Both the position numbers and the translations under genes were made by a program. Source: Liquorilactobacillus mali KCTC 3596 = DSM 20444 (lineage in GTDB: Bacteria; Bacillota; Bacilli; Lactobacillales; Lactobacillaceae). Taken from it: 64,000 nt of DNA. The DNA is taken from assembly GCF_000260415.1 (NCBI RefSeq), contig NZ_BACP01000003.1, positions 62,001 to 126,000 of the forward strand, in the 5' to 3' direction. Shown one piece after another: positions 57,361 to 64,000 of this stretch (position 1 is the first letter of the stretch; every line of letters starts with the position of its first letter). The notes under the pieces were generated by a model, which did no database searches, was not told the origin of the DNA, and was given only the letters and a program-made list of their open reading frames with translations.

Positions 57361-60003
57361 ATGAAGCAATTATCAAGTGCACAAATTCGACAAATGTATT
57401 TAGATTTCTTTAAGAGTAAGGGACATGAGGTAATGCAGAGTGCACCGCTTGTACCACATGATGATCCCACCTTACTATGGATTAACTCTGGTGTTGCTAC
57501 AATGAAGAAGTTCTTCGATGGTTCTGTAGTACCAGACAATCCAAGAATTACCAGTTCGCAAAAGAGTATTCGTACAAATGATATTGAAAATGTTGGACAT
57601 ACTGCTAGACATCATACTTTGTTTGAAATGCTTGGCAATTTTTCGGTTGGAGATTATTTTAAGGAAGAAGCAATTACATGGGCTTGGGAATTGTTGACTA
57701 GTCCAAAATGGTTTGGGATGGATCCAGACAAGTTATATGTTACTGTTTATCCAAAGGATACTGAAGCAAAACGTATTTGGTTGGAAGAAGTTAAGCTTCC
57801 CAAGGACCATATTTATGAAGTTGAAGATAATTTTTGGGATATTGGTGAAGGACCTAGTGGACCTGATTCAGAAATCTTCTATGATCGTGGACAGAAATTT
57901 AATAATCTTTCGGAAGACGATCCGGAAAGCTATCCTGGGGGTGAAAATGAACGCTACCTTGAAATCTGGAACATCGTTTTCTCTGAGTTCAATCATAAAC
58001 CAGATGGCACGTACGAACCATTACCACATAAGAATATTGATACGGGTATGGGGTTAGAGCGTGTTGTTTCTGTTTTCCAGAATGCACGCACTAATTTTGA
58101 AACAGATTTATTTTTACCATTGATTAAGAAGGCTGAAGAATTAGGGAATGGCGTAAAATATGGTGATTCTCCTGCAACGGATGTCTCATTTAAGGTTGTT
58201 GCCGATCATATTCGTGCCGTAACTTTTGCTATTGGCGATGGTGCTTTGCCTTCAAATGAAGGTCGCGGCTACGTTATCAGAAGATTGATCAGACGAGCAG
58301 TAATGCATGGACAGAAACTTGGAATTGATAAAGCATTTCTCTATCTTTTGGTACCGATTGTTGGGCAGATTATGAAATCGCATTATCCAGAAGTTCTTGA
58401 GCAATCTGAGTACATTGCTAAGGTAGTGAGAATGGAAGAAGATCGTTTTAATGAAACACTGAAAGATGGTCTACAGTTATTGAATGAGATGATTGCTGAT
58501 GCAAAAGAAAAGGGTTCAAACAAACTCTCGGGTAAGCTCGCTTTTAAACTCTATGATACTTATGGTTTTCCATTTGAATTAACGACTGAATACGTGCAAG
58601 AACAGAATTTTACAGTTGATGAGGCTGAGTTTGATGAACAGATGAAGCAACAAAAGGAACGTGCACGTGCTGCTCGTAGTAATGCTAAATCAATGGGTGT
58701 TCAAAACGGACTTTTGACGGATATTAAGACGGAAAGCAAGTATGTCGGCTACGAGAAACTGGTTACTGTAGGAACACTGAAGGACATTATTGTTGATAAT
58801 CAATTAGTTGATAATGTTTCTGCAGGGACCGCTGATTTGATTTTCAGTGAAACGCCTTTTTATGCTGAAATGGGTGGTCAAGTTGCAGATCAAGGCGTAA
58901 TCATGGATAAAGCTGGTAATGTGGTTGCGAAAGTCACAAATGTACAACATGCGCCAAATGGGCAAAACATGCATACAGTCGAAGTTCTCAGTCCACTAAC
59001 GATCAATCAAGGTTACAAGTTGGTTGTTGATGAGATGTTCCATAACAAGGTACGCAAGAACCATACGGCAACTCATCTGTTGGATCAGGCATTGCGCGAT
59101 GTTTTAGGAGAACACACTCACCAGGCTGGTTCTTTGGTCGAACCAACTTATTTACGTTTTGATTTTACAAATCTTGGTTCTGTGACTCCTGAAGATTTAC
59201 ACAAGGTCGAACAGATTGTTAATGAAAAGATTTGGGCTAACCTCGAAGTCAATACAGTTGAAACGGACATAGAATCGGCCAAAAAGATGGGGGCGATCGC
59301 ACTATTCTCTGAGAAATATGGTGATGTAGTTCGTGTCGTAAAAATTGGTGATTACTCAATGGAATTTTGTGGAGGTAATCATGCTGTTAATACCGGTGAA
59401 CTTGGACTATTCAAAATAGTTGCTGAATCTGGTGTTGGTGCAGGGGTTCGCCGGATTGAAGCTGTAACTTCAAGAGAAGCTTTTGAATTTCTAGAGGAAA
59501 AAGGCAACTTGTTACAAGATGTTGCTAACCAATTGAAGGTAACACAGATTAAGGAAGTTCAACGAAAAGTTGAAGCTCTACAATCTGAAATCAAAGACTT
59601 AGAGCAGCAAAAAAGTTCTTTAGAGGCTAAGTTTGCAAACCAACAGGCAGCTGATATCTTTAATAGAAGTGAAAAAATTGGTGATCTGACACTGATTGCG
59701 TCGCAAGTTAAGGTGTCAGGGATGGATCAATTACGTCAGTTAGCGGACCAATGGAAAGAAAAGAATATTTCCGATGTTCTCGTCTTGGCAACGGCTACTG
59801 CTGAAAATAAAGTCAACTTGATTGTTGCAACTTCTCCAGTCGCTATTAAAGCAGGTGTAAAAGCGGGTGACTTGATCAAATCGATCTCACCTCTCGTAGG
59901 CGGTGGCGGTGGCGGACGACCTGATATGGCCCAAGCCGGTGGGAAGAAGCCAGAGGGAATTAGCAAGGCTTTGGAAGCAGCAAAAAAATATTTATTAAAG
60001 TAG
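57361..60003 (+). CDS. alaS: alanyl-tRNA synthetase
   Basis: 880 residues. Class II catalytic domain (SSAQIRQMYLDFFKSKGHE start, RHHTLFEMLGNFSVGDYFK region about 80-98), tRNA-recognition domain, editing domain with the zinc histidines NHTATHLL (about 564-571) and CGGNHAVNTGEL (about 670-681), and C-terminal DHHA1 domain with GGGGGGRPDMAQAGG (about 852-866). Start ATG behind GGAAAGGGAAG. Controlled by the T-box ahead. Confidence 0.98.
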   Translation: MKQLSSAQIRQMYLDFFKSKGHEVMQSAPLVPHDDPTLLWINSGVATMKKFFDGSVVPDNPRITSSQKSIRTNDIENVGHTARHHTLFEMLGNFSVGDYFKEEAITWAWELLTSPKWFGMDPDKLYVTVYPKDTEAKRIWLEEVKLPKDHIYEVEDNFWDIGEGPSGPDSEIFYDRGQKFNNLSEDDPESYPGGENERYLEIWNIVFSEFNHKPDGTYEPLPHKNIDTGMGLERVVSVFQNARTNFETDLFLPLIKKAEELGNGVKYGDSPATDVSFKVVADHIRAVTFAIGDGALPSNEGRGYVIRRLIRRAVMHGQKLGIDKAFLYLLVPIVGQIMKSHYPEVLEQSEYIAKVVRMEEDRFNETLKDGLQLLNEMIADAKEKGSNKLSGKLAFKLYDTYGFPFELTTEYVQEQNFTVDEAEFDEQMKQQKERARAARSNAKSMGVQNGLLTDIKTESKYVGYEKLVTVGTLKDIIVDNQLVDNVSAGTADLIFSETPFYAEMGGQVADQGVIMDKAGNVVAKVTNVQHAPNGQNMHTVEVLSPLTINQGYKLVVDEMFHNKVRKNHTATHLLDQALRDVLGEHTHQAGSLVEPTYLRFDFTNLGSVTPEDLHKVEQIVNEKIWANLEVNTVETDIESAKKMGAIALFSEKYGDVVRVVKIGDYSMEFCGGNHAVNTGELGLFKIVAESGVGAGVRRIEAVTSREAFEFLEEKGNLLQDVANQLKVTQIKEVQRKVEALQSEIKDLEQQKSSLEAKFANQQAADIFNRSEKIGDLTLIASQVKVSGMDQLRQLADQWKEKNISDVLVLATATAENKVNLIVATSPVAIKAGVKAGDLIKSISPLVGGGGGGRPDMAQAGGKKPEGISKALEAAKKYLLK

Positions 60004-60144
60004 AAAAAGCAAGTTTGCTGCAGGTTTTATTTTTCTTGAATTATTGATCTTAAATCCGCTACCAAGTTTGATTGCTAAAAATACATTGCGTCGTTGAGAT
60101 TTTAGATGAAAATAGCAGGAAGTTGTTAATTTTCTGTTTATAAT

Positions 60145-60219
60145 AAAAAGGACTTTCACAGTGATGTGTGTCTTCAGAAGTTTTTCCGACTTTGAAGACA
60201 GCTCCTGGATAGTCCTTTT
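60145..60219. terminator. branched terminator after alaS
   Basis: Outer stem AAAAGGACT/AGTCCTTTT encloses a second hairpin, GTCTTCA/TGAAGAC (60170-60176 with 60193-60199). A-run and T-run on opposite sides allow termination in both directions, towards alaS and towards the oxidase homologue. The remainder of the 60004-60315 spacer shows nothing recognisable. Confidence 0.7.
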
Positions 60220-60315
60220 ATTTGTATATTACATGAATTACCACGATTTTGAAGAGAGGTGACATAGGCCGATATAATTTAACTTTTGGTTCAGTCTTAA
60301 GTGTTTGATAAAAAA

Positions 60316-61440
60316 TTAAATTCCTGGATAAGCATACTCTAAGCGAGTGTTATTCTTAAGTTTCTTGATATTAGTTACCCCAGCAAGAAGCATTGTATTT
60401 AGTAGTTCAGTACGAAGTTGTTCTAAAACCGAGGTTACTCCTTTAGAACCACCAAAATGAAGCCCATAAAGAGGTGCACGACCAATTGCTACTAGATCAG
60501 CTCCAAGTGCAAGAGCTTTGAAGACTTGTTGACCACGTCTAATACCACTATCAAATATGATAGGAACACGCTTGTTTACTGCCTCGGCGATTTCTGGAAG
60601 AGCCTTGATGGTTGAACGAATTCCATCCAGCTGACGACCTCCCGTATTTGAAATCCAGATGCCATCTGCTCCATTTTCGATTGCACGAATTGCATCTTCA
60701 CCAGATTGGATTCCTTTAATTAAAACAGGTAAACCAGTTTGCTTTTTGATCTTAGCGATTTCATCTGGGTTGATATCTCGTTTACGGTTGTTGACTTTTA
60801 AAATATCAAGTCCGGTGGGATATTCGGGAAATGCGGCAAGCTGACGGAAAGGTAAATCAGGATCAAAATCAAAATGATTACGAATATCACGTTCACGACG
60901 GCCAAAACTTGCTCCAAAAACACCGACAACAATAGCTTTCGCACCTTGTTGAACAGCTTCATTTAGCAAAAAGTCGTTCAGATGTTGATTCTGGTCAAAA
61001 CTGAATTGATAAAACCAAGGAGCCGCTGGAGTTGATCCATGAATTGTTTTGAGTAGCTGATTACTGAAAGTTGAAATGGTCATTAAACTACCAGCATTAA
61101 AAGTGCCTTTGAGTGTTCCTGATTCAGCTGAAGAGTGTACCAGACCATGTGCAGCACTTGGTGAAACAATAATTGGGGTCTTTAATTTTATGCCCAGAAT
61201 TTCTGAGGTGGTATTACCTTTACTTTCATCAAGTCCATGTATAACACTTGGGACAATTTCCCAGTTGTCAAAATCACTGATATTATGATGAAGTGTATGC
61301 TCAGCACCGGCACCACCAACAATAAAGTCAGCTTCTTTTTCATGTGCAGCAGCTGCCATTGACTTTTCGAATTCTCTTTCTAAATCTGGAATATTAATAA
61401 TCTCAAGTTCTTTTTCGACTGAGCTTGTATTGTATGACAT
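60316..61440 (-). CDS. FMN-dependent alpha-hydroxy-acid oxidase homologue with altered active site
   Basis: 374 residues, same length and fold as lactate oxidase. FMN-binding parts are retained: PSAAHGL (about 95), LIKGIQSGEDA (about 241, FMN Lys), FDSGIRRG (about 299) and AIGRAPLYG (about 322). The catalytic His of the family motif SNHGARQL is Thr266 here (SNTGGRQLD). By hand alignment to Aerococcus lactate oxidase, Asp174 corresponds to Phe, Tyr146 to Ser and Tyr40 to Phe; the substrate arginines in GRRERD and GGRQLD remain. So FMN binding is likely, but classical hydroxy-acid oxidation is doubtful. It could be a different flavin reaction or a redox sensor. Ribosome site AAGGAG; own promoter at 61538-61566. 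Confidence 0.85.
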   Translation of the reverse strand: MSYNTSSVEKELEIINIPDLEREFEKSMAAAAHEKEADFIVGGAGAEHTLHHNISDFDNWEIVPSVIHGLDESKGNTTSEILGIKLKTPIIVSPSAAHGLVHSSAESGTLKGTFNAGSLMTISTFSNQLLKTIHGSTPAAPWFYQFSFDQNQHLNDFLLNEAVQQGAKAIVVGVFGASFGRRERDIRNHFDFDPDLPFRQLAAFPEYPTGLDILKVNNRKRDINPDEIAKIKKQTGLPVLIKGIQSGEDAIRAIENGADGIWISNTGGRQLDGIRSTIKALPEIAEAVNKRVPIIFDSGIRRGQQVFKALALGADLVAIGRAPLYGLHFGGSKGVTSVLEQLRTELLNTMLLAGVTNIKKLKNNTRLEYAYPGI

Positions 61441-61537
61441 ATTGACAACTCCTTTTTGATTTTAATTAGTAATTGTATTATTGAAGATGATGTACTTAAT
61501 AAAGATAAGACACCTAAAAATGAAAATAAATGGCAAG

Positions 61538-61566
61538 ACTATAGAGTTCAAGTGATGCATATTCAA
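61538..61566 (-). promoter_or_regulatory. minus-strand promoter of the oxidase homologue
   Basis: Read on the minus strand: TTGAAT (61566-61561), 17-bp spacer, TATAGT (61543-61538). It lies between the T-box terminator and the coding start, giving a leader of about 90 bases. Confidence 0.65.
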
Positions 61567-61635
61567 TCGTTATGTATGTTTTGCAAACTAAGTATTAACA
61601 TCCATAATCTCTCTGGATAGATTCTAGTAAGACAT

Positions 61636-61898
61636 AAAAACGCCCCTTGCTTATGCAAGGGACGTTCTACCGTGGTACCACCCATATTCGTAATAAAATA
61701 AATATACTACCTCAAGACACAAAAATGCCCGAGATTATAACGTATCTCAACGTATTTTGAGCTTGCACTCTCAATATGACTCCGGATTCATCTTCAAGAG
61801 TTCGTTTAATCTGTCCTCACACTATACGACAGTCGCTTGAATTTACTAGAACGGTCTACTCTTTCCATTTGCGTCTAAAATATTAAAATTACTAATTT
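61636..61898 (-). promoter_or_regulatory. T-box riboswitch, valine-like specifier, minus strand
   Basis: Minus strand: stem I begins GAAAGAGTAGACCG; T-box GGGTGGTACCACGG (61684-61671), then terminator AACGTCCCTTGC/GCAAGGGGCGTT with T-run ending near 61636. When aligned with the Met T-box at 62108 (GAAGATG then CGGA in both), the codon in the specifier position is GTC (61780-61778), valine. No valS or amino-acid gene follows; the next gene is the oxidase homologue, 196 bp beyond. Confidence 0.85.
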
Positions 61899-61904
61899 AT
61901 CATG

Positions 61905-61933
61905 AGCTTATATTATATAAAAAAAAATGTCAA
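61905..61933 (-). promoter_or_regulatory. promoter of the minus-strand T-box
   Basis: Minus strand: TTGACA (61933-61928), 17-bp spacer, TAAGCT (61910-61905). Confidence 0.75.
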
Positions 61934-62073
61934 ATAAATCTTTAAAATAAGAATAATGAGTTTTGTGAGTATTGAATTAATGAAATAAAGATGAAAACGG
62001 TAATTATTTTATGCTGGATTCTAAGGGTAAAAAATTGTAAAAGAGCAAGTGGCTAGTTTTTTTAATTTTTTTC

Positions 62074-62101
62074 TTGACAAAAATAAAGATTCGATTAGAA
62101 T
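62074..62101 (+). promoter_or_regulatory. promoter of met leader
   Basis: TTGACA (62074-62079), 16-bp spacer, TAGAAT (62096-62101). Confidence 0.8.
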
Positions 62102-62107
62102 GATACC

Positions 62108-62395
62108 TATAGTGTTAATAATCGAATGAAAACATCTTGAAGAGTAGAGTACAGAATTGAGTTTCTAAGAGAGCTTCTGGTTGGTGTGAAGAAGTGAAAC
62201 AAGATATTTTGGAAGATGGACTCGGAATGGTGACGGTGAGTGTTGAGCCGTTGACGTGGTTGCAGACGTTACAATTGCAGGATTGTTGTATAGTTTTCTA
62301 GAGGCTGTGCAGCGGTTCGCTGAGGTGATAATCTATTATCACAAACTAAGGTGGTACCACGACTAGCTCGTCCTTTTTATAGGACGAGTTTTTTT
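62108..62395 (+). promoter_or_regulatory. T-box riboswitch (Met) before metQ-metN
   Basis: T-box AAGGTGGTACCACGA (62348-62362); terminator CTCGTCC/GGACGAG plus T-run (62367-62395). ATG at 62227-62229 lies in the specifier position after GACTCGGA, giving methionine, which agrees with the methionine transport genes downstream. Methionine transporters under a Met T-box are typical of lactobacilli. Confidence 0.92.
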
Positions 62396-62498
62396 ATTTC
62401 GATTAAAAAATTACTGTGGGGGATAGAAAACAGAAAGCAAAAAAGTGAAGAAAGACTGCATAATAAAAAAGTGTAAAAAATGAGGAGTGTATTCAATT

Positions 62499-63341
62499 AT
62501 GAAAAAGAAAAATATTATTATTTGGGCAATCGTAGCAATTATAATTATTATCGCGGGGTATTTTAGTTTTGGTGGGGGACAAAAGAAAGCCTCTAGTAAG
62601 ACAGTCACTATTGGAATCATGTCAGGTGTTAAACAAGATGATGCAATTTGGAAGACAGTTGCTAAAACGGCTAAGTCAAAATACAATATTACTTTGAAAT
62701 TCAAGAAGTTTACTGATTACTCACAACCTAACAAGGCTTTGACAAATGGTGATGTTGATCTCAATGCTTTCCAACATTATGCATTCTTAAATGCATGGAA
62801 CAAAGCTAACAAAACGAATATCGTAGCAATCGGTAAAACGTTCATTACACCAATTCGTTTATATTCTAATAAGGTAAAAAGTGTTAAAGATATTCCAGAT
62901 GGTGCAACAATTGCAGTACCTAACGATGCAACAAATGAGTCAAGAGCTTTGTATCTCTTAAAGAATGCAGGTTTGATCACCTTAAAGAATGATACTGACT
63001 TGGCAACAATTAAGACAATTGCTAAGAACCCAAAAAATTTGCAAATCAAAGAATTAGATGCTAGTCAGACAGCACGTTCATTATCAGATGTAACTGCAGC
63101 AGTTATCAATACCAACTATGCACAGGCGGCAAAAATTGATTACAAATCTGCAATTTATGTAGAACCAGTTAATAAGGACTCAGAACAATGGATTAATGTT
63201 ATTGCAGCAAATAAGAAAGACAAGAACAACAAGGAGTACAAAGAAGTTGTTAAATCTTTCCAAACAGCAGAGGTAAAGAAAGCAATCAAGGCTCAATATG
63301 GTACAGCTGAAATTGCTGCATGGGATATTAAATTAAAATAA
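62499..63341 (+). CDS. metQ: methionine ABC transporter substrate-binding protein (MetQ/NlpA family)
   Basis: 280 residues from ATG 62499; GAGGAG is 12 bp ahead, and an in-frame GTG 62487 directly abuts it. NlpA-type periplasmic-binding fold: TVTIGIMSGVKQDDAIWKTV (about 36-55), LNAFQHYAFLNAWNK (about 91-105), IAVPNDATNESRALYLLKNAG (about 139). The N-terminus is a long hydrophobic helix (about 5-24) with no Cys, so there is no lipobox; it is probably held by an uncleaved anchor rather than lipid. It binds methionine outside the membrane for MetN. The Met T-box ahead supports the substrate. Confidence 0.92.
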   Translation: MKKKNIIIWAIVAIIIIIAGYFSFGGGQKKASSKTVTIGIMSGVKQDDAIWKTVAKTAKSKYNITLKFKKFTDYSQPNKALTNGDVDLNAFQHYAFLNAWNKANKTNIVAIGKTFITPIRLYSNKVKSVKDIPDGATIAVPNDATNESRALYLLKNAGLITLKNDTDLATIKTIAKNPKNLQIKELDASQTARSLSDVTAAVINTNYAQAAKIDYKSAIYVEPVNKDSEQWINVIAANKKDKNNKEYKEVVKSFQTAEVKKAIKAQYGTAEIAAWDIKLK

Positions 63342-63376
63342 GTACAATTTGTTCATAGGCAGGAGGCTAAGAGTAT

Positions 63377-64000
63377 ATGGCTGTTGAAGCGATTAGATTA
63401 GAAAAAGTAAATGTTACGTTCACGCAAAAAAATGAGAAAGTTGATGCCGTAAAGGATGTGACTCTGCATGTTGAAAAGGGAGATATATATGGAATTGTGG
63501 GCTATTCAGGTGCAGGTAAGTCAACCTTAGTTCGGGTAATCAACTTGTTACAGCGTCCTACTTCTGGAAAGGTCGAAGTAAACGGTGAGATCTTGTATAA
63601 GAAAGATGTTTCTGGTGAGAAGATTATCAGTAATAAAAAGTTGCGTGCAAGAAGACGAAAAATAGGAATGATTTTTCAACACTTCAATCTGCTTAATGAA
63701 CAAACTGTAATACAAAATGTTGCTTTTGCATTGAAGCACAGTAATTTGAAAGAAAAACATATTTTGGAAAAGGCAAATAAATTATTGGATCTTGTTGGTT
63801 TGAGTGATAAAGCAGATGTATATCCCGCACAGCTTTCAGGGGGACAACAGCAACGAGTTGCTATCGCAAGATCATTGGCAAACGATCCGGATATTCTGAT
63901 TTCAGATGAAGGCACTTCAGCACTTGATCCCAAAAATACAATTCAAATTCTTGATTTGTTAAAAGAAATTAATGAAAAATTGGGATTAACAGTCGTTTTA
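63377..64000 (+). CDS. metN: methionine ABC transporter ATP-binding protein MetN, 3' end outside window
   Basis: 208 residues are visible, frame open at the window edge. Starts ATG 63377 behind AGGAGGC, 35 bp after metQ. Walker [10 protein letters not shown] (about 43-51), Q-loop FQHFN (about 100-104), signature LSGGQQQR (about 153-160) and Walker [14 protein letters not shown] (about 173-185). The Gly after the catalytic Glu is Ala in most MetN proteins, a mild variation. The usual C-terminal regulatory domain and the metI permease gene should lie downstream of the window. Confidence 0.95.
   Translation, partial: MAVEAIRLEKVNVTFTQKNEKVDAVKDVTLHVEKGDIYGIVGYSGAGKSTLVRVINLLQRPTSGKVEVNGEILYKKDVSGEKIISNKKLRARRRKIGMIFQHFNLLNEQTVIQNVAFALKHSNLKEKHILEKANKLLDLVGLSDKADVYPAQLSGGQQQRVAIARSLANDPDILISDEGTSALDPKNTIQILDLLKEINEKLGLTVVL

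Overview
The window is a low-GC, densely packed chromosomal stretch from a lactic acid bacterium, most likely family Lactobacillaceae; the genus cannot be fixed from the sequence alone. The placement rests on RNase Y and the yhaN-yhaM pair, T-box leaders on tRNA-synthetase genes, a FabT-type MarR regulator inside a compact type II fatty-acid operon, PurR-type PurBoxes, a Bacillus-type LexA box, and the order rny-ymdB-mutS-mutL-ruvA-ruvB-queA-tgt-yajC. Nearly all of it is core housekeeping DNA. I see no prophage, insertion sequence, CRISPR array, rRNA or replication origin.

Layout. 1-3.1 kb: 3' part of yhaN and complete yhaM. 3.1-5.2 kb: an RNA-rich spacer (structured RNA candidate, tRNA-Leu on the minus strand), a universal stress protein and two small unrecognised membrane proteins. 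5.3-9.2 kb: amino-acid permease, a DUF925-type nucleotidyltransferase, acetate kinase and a small coiled-coil protein. 9.3-22.7 kb: two adjacent purine transcription units, purEKB and purCSQLFMNHD, each behind a PurBox-linked promoter. Together they encode the route from phosphoribosylamine formation to IMP. 22.8-26.8 kb: a PLP aminotransferase divergent from a LysR regulator, a MATE transporter and a DUF2187 protein. 26.8-28.8 kb: tRNA-Gly(CCC), then a T-box leader and argS, whose frame is broken at an A7 run. 29.1-40.6 kb: RNA turnover (rny, ymdB), mismatch repair (mutS, mutL), Holliday-junction processing (ruvA, ruvB), queuosine modification (queA, tgt) and yajC. 41.1-51.1 kb: fabZ1-fabT-fabH-acpP-fabD-fabG-fabF-accB-fabZ2-accC-accD-accA-fabI, with two FabT-like operators. 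51.1-60.2 kb: zwf, dinB behind a LexA box, a UPF0173 hydrolase, nrnA, a cshB-like helicase, and T-box plus alaS. 60.3-64 kb: an alpha-hydroxy-acid oxidase homologue on the minus strand, two back-to-back T-boxes, metQ, and metN cut by the window edge.

The most unusual points: (i) the oxidase homologue keeps its FMN-binding elements but appears to have lost the catalytic His (Thr266) and other active-site residues; (ii) a complete minus-strand T-box with a valine-like specifier has no obvious amino-acid gene, since the oxidase homologue 196 bp downstream seems to have its own promoter; (iii) argS carries a one-base frame break in a homopolymer; (iv) an unassigned structured RNA lies upstream of the usp gene; (v) a related ~110 bp element ends the transcripts of both purB and zwf. 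No wholly new multi-gene system is visible. Promoter, operator and RNA calls come from reading the sequence by eye, and family assignments from recognising motifs; no database search was run.
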